From assembly GCA_015680685.1 (NCBI GenBank), contig MNCI01012629.1, forward strand, positions 798,738 through 862,737: DNA of 64,000 bases, in the 5' to 3' direction. Position 1 is the stretch's first letter; every line of letters begins with the position of its first letter. The notes beneath the pieces were generated by a model, which saw nothing but the letters and a program-made list of their open reading frames with translations, ran no database searches and had not been told where the DNA came from. The translations under genes were made by a program, and so were the position numbers. This document shows positions 22,935 to 36,197 of this stretch, piece by piece. The DNA is from Gnetum montanum. Its lineage: Eukaryota; Streptophyta; Gnetopsida; Gnetales; Gnetaceae.

Positions 22935-23415
22935 AAGAAAAGTTTGCTATGACTATAAACTAGCACACCATAGTTTTCTATAACTATAAAATAGCATGGC
23001 ACAAGTTTACTACTACTATAATTGGCATGACACTTGTCCACTATGATGTTAAACTAGCATAGCACTCATTTGCTATGATGTTAAACTGGCAAAGCATTAA
23101 TCTACTATGATGTTAAACTAGAACCCAAACCTCAAGTCCACTATGACTATAAATTGATGTAACATAGTCCATTATGACTATAAACTAGCATAAACTATCC
23201 ACCATAAAACTAAACTAGCATATCTTGTCCTTGGATCATGATGTTAAACTAATATAGTACCACATCTAGTACAATGTTAAACTAGCATAAAATAGTTTTC
23301 TAGGACTATAAACTAGCATGCTATAGTCTGTTAGGATGTTAAACTAGGCTCATAGTCTACCAAGACCTTAAACTAATAAAACACATGGTCTACCAATATC
23401 TTAAACTAGGTTTAC
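22935..23415 (+). repeat. Short tandem array downstream of E3 pol
   Basis: About fifteen units of 30-35 bp with cores like CTATGATGTTAAACTAGCA and CTATGACTATAAACTAG. This is the reverse-oriented counterpart of the E1 array at 2,850-3,235 and a match to E2 at 56,535-56,795. It begins about 30 bases after the pol stop. Confidence 0.8.
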
Positions 23416-24825
23416 CATCACTCATGCATGGTTCTATGAGTAAGTGAGTGAGAATAATCCTGACTCCCCCCACCCATCCTCCCCACTTCGCTACACCACA
23501 TGGGTGAGGACACTATAGTCCTAGAAAGGAATTCCTATCATTAAGAGAGGCCTCTAGAACATTTGCAACATTATCATCCTCTAGCATTTTGTTGATCTTC
23601 TGGAGTTCCCATCATCGGTACACCCTCTAGGTGGCACTTGTAGTACTACCAAATCTAGATGGCACTTTTAGCATTATGGCCTAACCATTTTACTAATTTT
23701 TTTGGCTCCAAAGCACTTACACCATCATCACCTACCATCATTTTTCTAGTCTTCCTAGATACTTGCCACTAGTTTGGCCTCTAGAGCATTTGTAGCATTT
23801 TGGCCCCCTACACCTTTACTAGCTTTTCAAACACTTCTAACTAGTTTAGCTATTGTAGCATTTGTAGCATCCTTACATCTAGCAGTTTACTCACATCTCT
23901 TGATGTGTGATTGTATTCTTGTTTTCTTTGAGTTATTTTTGTAGGATGAAGCCTCGGAGGTAGTCATGCAGAGACGCACCTCATTGGAATAGCAAGTCAC
24001 CACATTACTTTGATGTGCATGATTAGACTAGCCAATCTAGTTAAGAGTACACATCTCTATTACCTAACTATAGCCTACTTATATTTGCCCATTTTTACCA
24101 TGCATTCCCTACTTTCCGCTGCATCACCAAGCTTGCAAACCCCTCTGATGCACATGCCCATGATGGATGTAACATAACTCATCCCATAGGGAGCCTTTGT
24201 GGGCTAGTCAAAGCCCAAGTAGATGTAATGCAACTCATCCTAGAGAGGAAACATCCATCCTATAGGTGCAACATAGTTGCATCAAGGTAGAGTCCATTAA
24301 GTTGCATGTAGTCCACCTAATGGAAAGCACCCCATAGCTAGCATTTTTCAATGTGTAGAACCTAAAGTAGGTTTTCCTCGCAACTGAAAAAATAAAAAAT
24401 ATAAGAAAAAGAGTAAGAAGTAGCAAAGTTGCAATTTTGCAACTAGTCCAACCCTAAACCCACATTAACTCTCTCATAAGCATTCCAACTAAAGATCACA
24501 ATCTCAGGGGTGAGCCATTCTAGTGTCATGGACATTGACTCTTTCATAAGAATTTTGATAAGAGGTCACTGTTTTGGCAACAAGCCACCTTGGTGCCACA
24601 ATCACCATTAGCTATGCTGACTCTTGCCTTTCCTACCATCCCTAGCATATTTCCTATGCCCTTCACCTCTAGCATACCACAACCCTTAGCACTCTTGAGC
24701 ATGGTGCAACAACATCTAGTTTGGCATTAATTAGCAATGTTGGTGTCAAGCCTAATGTGGTCTTTTATCGTTCTTTATCAACATTTCTTGGGCCACTCCT
24801 CTAGACATCAACAAAGAGGGGCCAA
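23416..24825 (+). other. E3 3' untranslated region and polypurine tract
   Basis: No gene is supported. Blocks shared with E2 include TTTGTAGGATGAAGCCT (near 23,940; 57,455 in E2) and the duplicated AACTCATC-GGAGG block at about 24,160-24,260. The polypurine tract AACAAAGAGGGGCCAA ends at 24,825, directly before the LTR. The upstream arm of the hairpin seen in E1 and E2 is decayed here (24,760-24,790). Confidence 0.7.
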
Positions 24826-26490
24826 TGAAACACCACCAAATTTGGGTCACCATGCCTTGACTATAATTTGTTCTAAGTGTCAATACGAAGAAAATTTTTT
24901 TCTAAGTGTTGGGCCTATCTCTCCACTACTAGGACTATGCTCCAAAGCACAGTCAGTGTATTTTGCAACATAAGGCCAAATTTGTAAGATCTTTCTAAGT
25001 GTCAATAGTAGCTACAAAGTTTTCTAATTACCAAGACTATGCACCTCACTGCTAGGACTATGCTCTAGAGCATAGTTAGCATACAAATAGCTATTTTTAC
25101 AAATTTTCCTAAGTGTCAAGCTAGAATTTGTCAAGCTTGCTTGCCATGGAAGAAATAGTTTGGAAAATTTTCTAACTTTTGAGACTACACTTCCTACTAC
25201 TCTCTATAGTGTAGTTAGCATAGTTTGCACAAAGAACAATTTTGCAAAAAACTTTCTAGCTACCCAAACTATGCTCTCATTATTGGGACTATGCTCCAAA
25301 GTATATTTACCACTGAAGTGTAAGTTTTGAAAAATTTGCCTAACTATTGGGACTATGCTCTAGAGTGTAGCCAGTATAGTCATGTAGAACAGCCTCCAAA
25401 AGCATCTAGAATGCAACACAAACCTTCACATTAACTTTGACACACCTTTGACAAGAAAGATTGGAAAACTATATTTCTTTTGGCAATATCCATTTGTCCC
25501 AAAATTATACCTAAGCTTGACACCACTCAAGAGAGTAAACAGTGTAGTCCTAGAGTGTAGTATACAAGATTACATTTCTTTTGCATTTTGTTAGGTACAT
25601 TTTCCTTTTTTCAACATTTGTGCATATAATTTGGTGGTGTAGTCATAGTTTGGTAGTCTCATAGGGTCCATTCGAGCATACCAACAAAACACCATTTGCT
25701 TTAGTGGGAGTGTAGTTGGGATTAGCATAGTCCCAATTACCCCTTTGCCATGTGGCACTTAATCTATAATTTATGGCAACCCTAATCCTATAAATACCCT
25801 AGTGATCTATTTTTTATGGGTTGGCAATTCTTGCATTTAGTTGAAAAATCTACATTTTGAGCATTCTTGCATTTAATTGCTCTTGGCATTTTAGCATACT
25901 CTAAGCTAGTGTTTAGCACTATTGCACACCACTGCAGGATACCATTGTAGACCACTGAAGCCCATAGGACATTGTAGTGGCCAATCTAATAGGCACAGAC
26001 ACCATGAAAAATGTTAGTCTTTTGCAACCTAGACACCCTAAGACTGTGACTATTCTACCTACTATGCCTGTTTGTACACTACATACCTCCTCACCCTTGT
26101 TCTAGTTAACTACACTCTCTCTATTTAGGGTGGTGTTGCTCTCTCTATCTCTTTCTTCCTATACATTTTTAGAATTTTTATTTACATTTTAGCATTTACT
26201 TGCATTTTTTTCTATTTCTTCACATAACTATACATTGATACATTTGTTTTTGAGGGAAACCCTTAACCATGCTCACCCTCATTAACATCATAAACACTGC
26301 AAACATTGTGCAAGCACTTAACAACATGTTGACATTAAAACCCATAAGTCCCAGTTCAATCAACAAGACTATTCTAGGTACCTTGCCTCTACCTTCAGCA
26401 GGCCCTCACATAGATGCAACATCAAAGCTATGCACTCATAAACCTTTTGATGTACTGTTCTAGTCACCACTGACATTTTCAGTCACTACA
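24826..26490 (+). repeat. 3' LTR of E3
   Basis: This LTR is 1,665 bp. It starts TGAAACACCACC after the polypurine tract and ends CAGTCACTACA, matching the end of the solo LTR (CTGGTCGCTACA on its own strand). It has TATAAATA at 25,789-25,796. Several paired motifs such as GGACTATGCTC with GTGTAGTTAGCATAG resemble, in weaker form, the palindromes of E1. Confidence 0.85.
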
Positions 26491-28013
26491 AGATTTAAAG
26501 GCTAAGTAACAAGGTAGCAAAAGAAGGAGAGTTGAGAAAATACGAAAGTGCAAAGGAATACAATAGGAACCCTTCCATTAGAAAGAGAGAAGTCTAATTT
26601 TATGACAGTGAGGAAGAATCACCTCTTGATGAGATGATGAAAAAAAAGACCTTGTCAATCCAAAATGTGGGATTTGTTGGATGAAAAATTCCAAACTATA
26701 AAAATGGCCAAAGAATCAGGAGAGAAAAGTAGAGATCATAATCGTAAGAGGTAAAAGGAAGCTAAACATGGCTACCAAAGGGGTAAGGACAAGATTATTG
26801 CAGTAGATGAAGTTGTAGAAACTAAATCAAATGATGATGCTGGTGGTGACATCTAGTAATACAAGATCCTAAGGGATGTTGTCCCATTATGTCATTCTTA
26901 CAAGAACATGGGGTGTTTTCTCTAAATCCACTAGCAAGAAGACAAGCACCCAGAAGGTTGCCTTATCCTCAACACAATCCTAGGTAGTTCTAACAGTAAC
27001 AAAAATATTATCCAAGTGGAACTCCATCAAAACCATATGAGCAATATCAATAGTGACACCAACCATAGTCATGGGGTATGCCACCACCAAGGTAGCATAA
27101 CCCTTACAGGCAACTAGATCCATATGGGTATTACATTCAGCAACCCCTATCTCTACATTAGTCTTTCTATCACGTTTCTTTTTTCCATCATTGTCATCCT
27201 TCTAAATACTACAAAACTCATTCTCCATATTCTAGGATGGATGCCACATTTTATCCTTATCCTCCTTCTATTTCTACACCTATTCCTCAATCCTCAACCC
27301 AACTACTACTTGCTCCATCCATGCATGATGAACTTACAGCTTAGTGGTAGCAATGTAATGCTACTAGGATTGTTAATTTATAACTAGTATATTAATTGAG
27401 GGGTTTGAAACCTTGTGCTCATAAAATATCATTCTTACAACCTAATAGTCCTACTAAGCCCTCATAGACTCAGGCAAATAATCATCCTACTTCTACTTCA
27501 TCTTCTACAGATCATTCCATTAGGTCCCTTTCAGACTAAATGCTACCCAAAATCTATGCTATTATGCTCACCCATGTTGTATCTAATTGGATCCAAGCTA
27601 GCAACCTTTCCAAGAAATTAGCTAATCATGGAAGTCCTCTTATATACCTATATATTGCTAGGAATCAACTATGTAAGGCTCTTCTTGATTCTATTTTTAG
27701 TGGGAACTTGATATTTCATGAGATATATACTACCTCAAACTTATTTCCTCTCAAGAAAAGAAATATCAGATTAGAATTTGCAAATCAATCCATCACTATT
27801 CCATTGGAACTAGTTGAAAAAATTGTGACCACTATCTATGGGTGGTATTATCCTACTAATTTCCTAGTAATCAAGGTTAAAAACTACAAGGTGGACTTTC
27901 TAATCATTATGGGAAGGGCATGGTTAAGCACTATTGATGGAAGAATGGACATAAGAGATCTTTTCCTAGAGATATCAAAGGAAAATGCATTTGGAAAGAT
28001 CGAGAAGAGATGA
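26491..28013 (+). pseudogene. gag-pro: E5 gag end and aspartic protease (degenerate)
   Basis: The gag part is fragmentary, with Lys/Glu-rich and Pro/Gln/Tyr-rich stretches and many stops (26,500-27,500). From 27,540 a 157-residue open frame carries the protease region: SKKLANHGSPLIYL, KALLDSIFSGNLI, IRLEFANQSITIPLE, YYPTNFLVI, and FLIIMGRAWLST where the family has ILGRPFLAT, then DIRDLFLEI. The catalytic D-T/S-G motif appears as D-S-I (LLDSIFSG), so the enzyme would be inactive. Confidence 0.75.
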
Positions 28014-28129
28014 GTTCCATGCATCATGTACAGTGATACAAGGTGCAATCATGTGCAAAAGTTCTAGTCTATGAAATGAGCATCTACTTCTACATGCAAA
28101 TAGTGTGCACATGAGGAAAATATTCAAAG

Positions 28130-31100
28130 GTGTGTATGTATGCAACAACCACAAAACAAGAGGACACCCAATGGTTGGCTACTGATTTTGATAGTAGTAT
28201 AATGTGCATGGAACATACTAAGAGCCTAACATGCACCTATTTCATAGGCATGAATGAACTAGAGAAAGTTCATAACAAACTCTTTGATAATGAAAATGAT
28301 GACATCAATTGGAAAGAGTTAGAGATTCCTACAAATTTTAAACAAGAGACTAGATATGCATTCTTGAAAAATGGCAAGCCATTTATACTCAATGCCAAAC
28401 TTGCTCCTAAGTAGAAAGCAAAACTATTGAAGGTGGTCATCAAATGGCCAAAAACCTTTACTTGTTCGTATCCTAAACTCACTAGAATTGATCCACAAGT
28501 ATGCCAGCATTGCATTTACACTAATCCATCCATGGAGCCAAGGAGGTAACCACAACAGTGTTTAAATCCAAAATTAAAGCAAATTGTCAAATAGGAGATT
28601 GAAAAACTCATCAAGGCAAGGTTCATCTACCCCATTATGGATAGTGAGTGGATCAATCCACTTATCATAGTGCTAAAGAGAGGTGACAAATGATGGATTT
28701 TCATAGACTTTAAGATGTTAAATGTGACAACATCTAAGGATTAGTTTTTGTTGCCATTTATTGATAAGGTGTTGGAAACCATATTTGGACATTACTATTA
28801 TAGTTTTCTAGATGATTATAGTGGCTATAACCAAATCTAAATTGCACTAGAAGAAAAGTCCAAAATAACATTCAAAAGTCCTTGGGAAACCTTTGCATAT
28901 CATAAGATGCCTTTTGGTCTATGTGATGACCTTGCCACTTTCCAACACCTATTCTTGAGTATCTTTCAACAATAAATAGGTAGCAAAGTGAAGGTTTTCA
29001 TGGATGAATTCTTCACTTATGGTACTACATTTGAGCAAGCCTTAGACTACTTTGAGAGAGTACTAAAAAGGTATGGGGAAATAAATCTATAGTTTAATTG
29101 GTAAAAGAGCCACCTCATAGTCCAAGAAGGCATTGTATTAGGGCATCAAATTTTGTAGGAAGGGATCAAGATAGATCCTAAAAAGATAAGGGTCATCCAA
29201 GGAATCATCCATGAACTAGAAATTTTCAAAGATGTTGATCATTCCTTGGACACAATGGTTACTACCAGTGATTCATAGAGAATTTCTCTAATATCATAAA
29301 ATCATTGGTAAAGCTAACAAAGAAAGATGCATCCTTCATCTAGACCAAGGAATGTAAAAATGCATTCCAAATTCTCAAATAGAAGCTCATAGAGACCACA
29401 ATTCTATAAGCACTTGAATGATATAGACCATTTCATATCATGAAAGATGCATCTAACTATAGCTTGGGAGATGTGCTTATCAAGTTGGATGATAAGAAAT
29501 TTTCATATTACATCTACTACACAAGTCGAAGCATTATGGATGCACAATTGAATTACACCACCATGGAGAAAGAACTAATGGTGGTGGTGTATGCACTAGA
29601 AAATTTCAAGCACTATGTGCTTGGATATAAAGTGTTTATGCACACTGATCACAGTGCCATCCACTTCCTCATGAACAAGCCAATGGTAAGCCCCCATGTC
29701 ATACGGTGGCTAGTGATCTTATAGGAATTTGATCCTACAATGGTAGACTGAAAGGAGACTAAGAATGTGGTCACTAATCACTTATCTCAGTTACAATGGG
29801 ATAACAAAGAGGAGGAGAGTACTCTTTGACCAATTTTCCAATGAACTCCTCTTTGTCGTTGCAATAAATGAACAAATGCCCACAAAACCAAAATGGTATG
29901 ATGGCATCCTCATTTATCTTCTCACTCAAGAGATGTCATAAGATCTAGACCATAGGAAGAAACAATGGTTTCTTCATTGGACTAAGCCCTTCATGGAAAT
30001 CAACAGGCACTAATGCAAATCAATTATGCATTTTCCAAGATGCTCATAAAGGTCTTTGTGAGGGCACTATGCCAGGAGACACATGACCATAAAAATATTG
30101 ATAGAAAGATACTATTGGCCCATAATCTTCAGGGATGTCCACCAAGTTGTTTAATCTTGTGAATGTTGTCAAAGAGATGATGGGATGACTTCATGAATGG
30201 AGGGTCCTCAATAGTGAATTCAACCACTAGAACTCTTTAACATATGAGGCATAGATTTCATGGATTCCATCACATCCATGTCCAACAAGGCATATATAAT
30301 TGTCTCCATTTACTATTGTACCAAATGGGCAGAAGTAGTAGCCATCACTGACTATACATCATCCACTACTACTCGATTTGTACAAAAAATGTTATGAACA
30401 AGTTTTGGATGCCATGTGCACTAATTTTTGACAATAGAACCCATTTTACAGGTGCCACTTTTCAAAAACTCATGCAATTCTTGGGGGTTAAATATAAATT
30501 AATAACACGTTATCACCTCCAAGCCAATGATCAAGCAAATATGACTAATAGGAAGATTACAAAGATTCTAACAAGAACTATTAAAAAATATAGGAGAGAT
30601 TAGAGGAAAAAACCTAATGATGCGCTTTGGGCCTACCACTCAACATGGAAACTTCCTAATGGCTACTCTCTCTATAAGCTAATGTAGGGAAAACTTCCAA
30701 TGCTCCCAATTCAATTTGAGCTCTATACACTCTCAACAACTTGTGACTTGGATCTTGACCTAAGTTTGGTACAAAAGGAAAGATTGATCAACCTTAATGT
30801 GCTAGATGAAAATTGATTAGTAGCTCTATCTTTGAATGAAGTGCACAAAGCATTCAACAAGCAATGTTATGATCTTAGAATACAAAAAAATAAAATTATA
30901 ACTATGAGATAAGGTTCTCTATTGAAATCCCACACACATACCTTAGAAAACCAAATTCCAAACATTATGGGAGGGATCTTATATAATTGATAAAATATTT
31001 CCTTATTGGATCATGATCATAAAAAAACCTAAGTGCTAAAATAAAAATTACTTGATCAAAAACCAATAGATAAAACCTTTCCATGAGATAAAGCAAGTTA
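28130..31100 (+). pseudogene. pol: E5 pol: RT, RNase H, integrase (degenerate)
   Basis: RT reads IEKLIKARFIYPIMDSEW, FLDDYSGYNQI (28,804-28,836), KMPFGLCDDLATFQ, and FMDEFF (near 28,997) where Athila has FMDDF, so the second catalytic Asp is Glu. RNase H (29,440-29,724) is well kept: KDASNYSLGDVL, LNYTTMEKELMVVVYALE and HTDHSAIHFL. Integrase core: GIDFMDS, YYCTKWAE, IFDNRTHF (30,427) and ANDQANMTNRKI (30,525), where the usual catalytic Glu is Asn. The tail (FELYTLSTTCDLDL; LINLNVLDEN) follows the Athila pattern. Stops and at least one frameshift near 30,390 break the frame. Confidence 0.85.
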
Positions 31101-32978
31101 GTGCAACAAATATCTCAATAGAGGGTAATCATACTTAATTTTTCAGATCTCCTCCTTCCAAATTAGTCATGGGGGAGATGGCCATCCATGCTAACCATTT
31201 ACATAGCTCCTTAGTTTTTCTATTTTTTATTTTACACATTTTTATTTTTGCAATTTGTTTATTTTTGAAGTTTTCTACCAATGGCTAAGTCATGGTTTCT
31301 TTTTCATGGAATAGGCAATGAGTCCACAATATCTGCCCATTCACAAACTCTATGATTTTTGTTGTTTTGGAAGTTAGATCCCTTTTCATTAAATAAAATT
31401 TTAATAAATTTGTGACCTTAGTGGTTTCTAGAATTGAAAATGATTTAAAGGTTTGCATAGGATATGGCTTTGAAGAGACTCAATAGTCTTTGTACTCCTC
31501 TACTTACTTAGGTGCATGAGTGTTTTCATAAACTTACCATTTCATGTCGACCAATAACAAGAAGTTAAATAAAGTCTTTGCATGGTGTGGTTCCCATCCA
31601 AAAAAAACAAAAGAAAAATAAAAAAAAATGATGGGAGTTCAAAGCACACCCCTTAGAGAAATAAATGGGCTACAAGCATTGGTTATGGAATTAGAAAGAT
31701 ATGTTACCCATGCCTGAAGGTCCCCTCTAACTAAGGTTTTCTTTTACTTCCTACTTTTCTTCTCTTCTCTTTATGGAATAATGGTTGTTCTATGGGAGCA
31801 CTCTTGTGTCTTGAGGGGGGTGGATCAATCTTGGAGTGGCAATGCAAAGTCACTAGAAGAGGTTGATTTTGGTTTAAACTAAGGATATATCTTCTTAGGT
31901 AATGTAAATAGAAACTCCACAAGGGACTTCTTATGACCTCAATTTAGAATTCCATTCCACCTTCTTCATCATTCCTCTATGCTACCCATAACTCACCTCA
32001 CTACTGATGTCCATGTTCTTGATTCGATGTCTTTGTCTAACCTGCTTGATTCTTTAATAGAATCTTCTAGGTTTTGGTCCTTCACTTTCATCAACCATTA
32101 ATCACCTATGGGGCACATATACTCCTTAGGTTGAAGTTATGCAATGGAAAATAAGGCATTTTCTTGCTATGGGAAGGATCCACTTGTATATCTCTTGGTT
32201 GGATTCATTAAATACCTTATCCTTAGACATTCTTACAATCAGAAGCTTTCATACACCCATCTTCTACATCAAACCATGTACTCCTTTACATACTTTTTTA
32301 TATACACACATTATACATCAAATTTTTCAATTTTTGAGCTTTCAAAGATCCTATTCAATGATTTCATCATATTCTTTACTTTTTGGGGACTCCATGGACT
32401 CCAAGTTCATTCAAATCTTTCTTGTATTTTTCAATATATTCAAGTTTCAAAATTTCAACTACGGGCTCTATATATAGGGCCCCATTAATAGATCTTATGT
32501 GTATATGAGGTCCAGTATACATGGACCCATCGACATAGCAAAAACATAGTATAAATATGTGTGATCCTCCTTTGAAATTTTCACATGTTCTCACAAATGC
32601 CAAAGAACTTTTTCAAATTTTCAAAGACCATAAGTTTCCAGTCATTTATCCAAATCACTCTATTCTTTGACCCTATAGCTACCATAGGTAATCTCTTAGT
32701 CATGGGGGCCACAAATGTGCTATCTTTTACAAAAAAAATTATTGCTATTTTTTCTAACTCCCAAAAAGGCTTAACTTAGAAATCAACCTTTAAACACCAA
32801 ATTATAGAGTTAAACTCTTTCAAGGAGCTCTGATGGCAACTTATAATGAAAATTAATTAATAAAATATCCATATGCCATGGTCCAACCTTAGCCAGGTGT
32901 AACTAACAAGATACGGTACTTAAAATATTCAAAGTTAAATGTTATATCTACTATTCCATGGATGTGTTGTGACTATAG
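31101..32978 (+). other. Non-coding interval of E5 with a TATA-like site
   Basis: Mostly AT-rich. A G-rich motif CATGGGGGAGA at about 31,168 resembles the tract at 36,068, and TATATATA lies at 32,469-32,476, about 500 bases before the next ORF. The overlapping ORFs at 32,139-32,488 are hydrophobic, AT-driven and not supported. It is unclear whether an internal LTR is hidden here. Confidence 0.35.
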
Positions 32979-35811
32979 ATGGCATCAAAAGGTAAGCACA
33001 TGTAAAAAGGAGGACCATCTCAACCAAGGGAGAAATGACCAAGAATAGGAAGGGGCCAAGAATAATCCCAACAAGAACCACTTATAGTCCATGCCATAGG
33101 TACTTGTAGGGAAGAGGTTGAGGTGGAATCTATTCATTATATTCTAGAACCAATAGCAGCAATAGAACATTTCCAATAGGATGAGGCACTAGCTTAGCAA
33201 GCAAAGCTTGAGGTGACCTTGATCAAATTTTTTTCTAAATGAAATTAGATCAAGGTAGGTCCAAAAAATAGTGCTCCAAGAGTTAAACTTTGGCGCCTTT
33301 CTAGAGCAAGAACCTAAAGAAGTACAAGACAAACTGAAGGCCTCTCTCATGTGGCCAATCATCACTTCCACTAGGGAGTGGTACATGGGAGAGACATTCT
33401 TATTCTAGAACAACAAGTATGCTAGTTCAAAATCAAAATCAAGGATATCTCAATGTCCTACTCAATTCAGGCCATTGCTAAAGCACTTAGGTTGCTAGAA
33501 ATAGGGATGAATCTCACTAAGACTCTGATGCAAGGAAATCCTAGCATCAAGAAGGAATGGATGCAATGGTGATATGTTCTTGATCATAAGGAGTTTTATG
33601 CACTTACATCGGCAAAAAGTATTCACTACAAGATTATGGTCTTTCACCTAAATCCCATTGTGAGGCCTAGCAAAATCACTACCTTTTTTGCCCATGCATG
33701 TATCACTCTAACTAGGAGATTCCCTATCAACCTTCCACAACTAATCTACCTAGAGGTGGAGAAGTAATTTAAGGAAAATGAATGTTAAAGAAAGCTACTT
33801 CCCTTCTCATGCCTCATCAAAAAAAGTTTTGGAGGGGATGAATCATCCATTATACAAATGATGATATCAAGCTTGCTCCAACCACTAATTGGGTGAAGAT
33901 GATGAAATATAAGATGCCTACAATGATCATTTAAGAAGAGGAGTAGCAACCGCCACCTCCAACTATCACTCAAACAACTATGCTAGACATCGCTACAACA
34001 ACCCAATGATTGCGCAAATATGAAGAATGAATCTTGGGTAAATAGGAGCAATGAGCATGCATGAGTGGCAAGGACCCATCTATGTATCAGCCAGTGATGA
34101 GTCACCTAAATGAGATGCCCTGAATAATCAACTTGATGGGTGGAGGTGAACATATTTTCTCAACCCAAAGAACATAGTTGTCTACAAGGTTGAATCCTAG
34201 TACTATAGAGGTCACAGTATCTCTCGTAGAATAGTAGCCATTCTTAGAAATCTTTCGAAACATCATGATCTTCTTAGTGCACTTGGATGAAGGTAAGCAT
34301 GCAATAGTGTTGATGATGTAGCACCAAGGATAGGAGATAGTAGTAAAGGTGGTTGTTGATAAGATTGTTGAAATACTGATTGCACCTATAGCATATGTAC
34401 TAGATGTCACTGCATTTAAAAATGCACAGATGTCTGTAGGAACCATAAGTGGCAAATTAAGCACAACACAACATGAAAAACTGCTAGACCAATTGGTGGG
34501 AATCAAGTAATCACTTTCAAATGTCTTTGATCTTCCAAATAGTATTACTACAACCTAATTGGAGCTGCTAGATGTAAGGGGCAAAAACATCATCTTGGAA
34601 GGGAAATTTGAAATAGCCAAGGAGTTGAATGAATACTTGCCTGATAAAGTTTCTAAATTATGAGCCCAAATTACTAACCCTACATTTCTCAACCCAACAT
34701 TGATAAAATATGAAGATCTTGAATAGCTTCACACTAAAATAAAAGGGGTTATGGATGCAATGGAGACAATGGTGTTCTATCAATCCTTGGAAGAGGCTAC
34801 ACAACATAAAATTTAGAAGGCCTTAGATCTAACCCACTAGAAGAATGTAGAACTAACCATAGAGAACCTTCATTTTTGAAATGTTGATGAGCATAAATAA
34901 TAGTTAATAAACTTTATCCATCAATAGTAGAAGCAACAACTAGAGTGAACATAGAGCTAAGGAGATTGACAATTGAAAATAGAAACCTATCCATGGAGGA
35001 GGCCCATGCTCTTTGCCAAAAGACTACAATAGAGGTAGCCACCTAGAAATTAGAGGCTCTCAAATTTGAAGGAGTAAAGGATCATTAAAGAGATCAAGTT
35101 GCTGTACAAAAATAAGTTAATGAAAAGAGTATGCAATTGGTGAAGTCAAAAGTAAATAAAATCCTTCAACAACTCTAGCAAGGAAAATAATTGTGGCAAC
35201 TTATCATTGATGGGGTAAATGCCTATGATAAGGAAAAAATCCACATGATGGAGTTGCAGATTGAGGAGATGATAGAATACATGGAGCTTGCCAATCTTCA
35301 ATATGAAAATTTGGCTATGTTGACTATCGAATGGCCATGGTTAAAATTAGAGAAGAAAGTGGCCAGCTCGCACTTATTGTGCGAGGATAAGTGCAAGAAT
35401 CACAAGGACACCAAGCAAAATCTTGTGATGGAAAATGTAGAACTCAAGGTTATCAAGGGTAAATACACTGATTAGAGATCTACAACCAAGAACTTGGCCA
35501 AAAGGACAAATGACTACTAGGAATTGCAAAACATAGTCAGGGTGTTTAATGTTGAACACAAATAATTCTCTTCCTAGTTTGTTAATGTTAAGGAGTTATT
35601 TCCAGTAATGTCCTATCCAAGGGATATCGACATTCTATCCCACATTGGTAATGGCACATGGACTATGAAGTATCCCCAAAGTAAGGAGAAGAAGATGAAG
35701 GCATTACTAGCTACCTTTCATCTTCCATCAGAGCTAGTAGCTACAGCAAGAGAGCCACAAATACCTTAGTAATTGCACATGCTCGAAGCTAGCAAAGGTT
35801 CTTTAGAATCT
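32979..35811 (+). pseudogene. Degenerate coiled-coil ORF in the env position of E5
   Basis: The reading starts MASKGKHM and continues with stops through ALRLLEIGMNLTKTL, NPSIKKEWMQW, LDHKEFYALTSAKSIHYKIM and FPINLPQLIYLEVEK (to about 33,770). After a poorly readable part comes a Lys/Glu/Leu-rich region (34,550-35,560), for example KEKIHMMELQIEEMIEYMEL and LVMENVELKVIKGK, which suggests a coiled coil. No membrane segment or signal peptide typical of an envelope protein is visible. The middle part weakly resembles plant transposon-associated extra ORFs. I do not recognise the family. Confidence 0.45.
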
Positions 35812-36060
35812 TAAAAACCTCCACTACCTAGGATTATCTAATCTTCACAACTAGCTTCATGCCATTAGATGATGTGCTATTATGTTTTGAGTAGTCATGT
35901 CATGGTGTTCAATTTTGTGTGATGAACACCAAAATTTTTGAAATATTATCAATTTGTACACTCTAGCACTTAGTTTTATCAAGTCATTTTTTTATATCAA
36001 GAGTTAGTCAATAATTCCATACCTTTTCAATTTTGTAAAAGAACTTGAGGATGAGTTTTC

Positions 36061-36197
36061 ATTCAATCATGGGGGTATGATGAAGCATCGTTGTGTTGCA
36101 TTAATCAACCTCCATTGGCATGGCCTCATTGATGGGGCCCCATCTACATGGTGTTGTCTTATCAATGAGATAGCTTCGACATAGTGTTTACTGCTAT
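36061..36197 (+). repeat. Possible polypurine tract and LTR start of E5
   Basis: AATCATGGGGGTA at 36,065-36,077 is followed by TGATGAAGC, a plausible LTR start. The candidate LTR is cut after 120 bases by E4. A second copy is not in the window, so this rests on position and motif only. Confidence 0.4.

Larger units (their letters stand above)
19140..26490 (+). mobile_element. E3: Tat/Ogre-like element, right half, interrupted by E1
   Basis: From left to right: antisense exon 1 fragment and its TATA box (minus strand), pol (plus), repeat array, 3' untranslated region, polypurine tract and 3' LTR. The left half (5' LTR, gag-protease, rest of the antisense gene) must lie beyond the left edge, because E1 was inserted inside antisense exon 1. 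The order and sequence match E2 (52,600-60,195). After the LTR, AGATT at 26,491-26,495 is the candidate target duplication. Confidence 0.85.
26491..36197 (+). mobile_element. E5: Athila-like Ty3 element, 5' end not visible
   Basis: Plus-strand gag-protease, RT, RNase H and integrase (26,491-31,100), then a non-coding stretch, a long degenerate ORF in the env position (32,979-35,811), and a G-rich tract followed by TGATGAAGC at 36,078. Protease, RNase H and integrase tail resemble the Athila lineage. E3 ends directly at its left side, and E4 begins at 36,198, so E5 appears to be the oldest host of the nest. Its 5' LTR is outside the window. Confidence 0.7.

Noticed and set aside
32139-32488. 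Overlapping hydrophobic ORFs
   Set aside because: AT-rich sequence without conservation. The overlap in two frames argues against coding.
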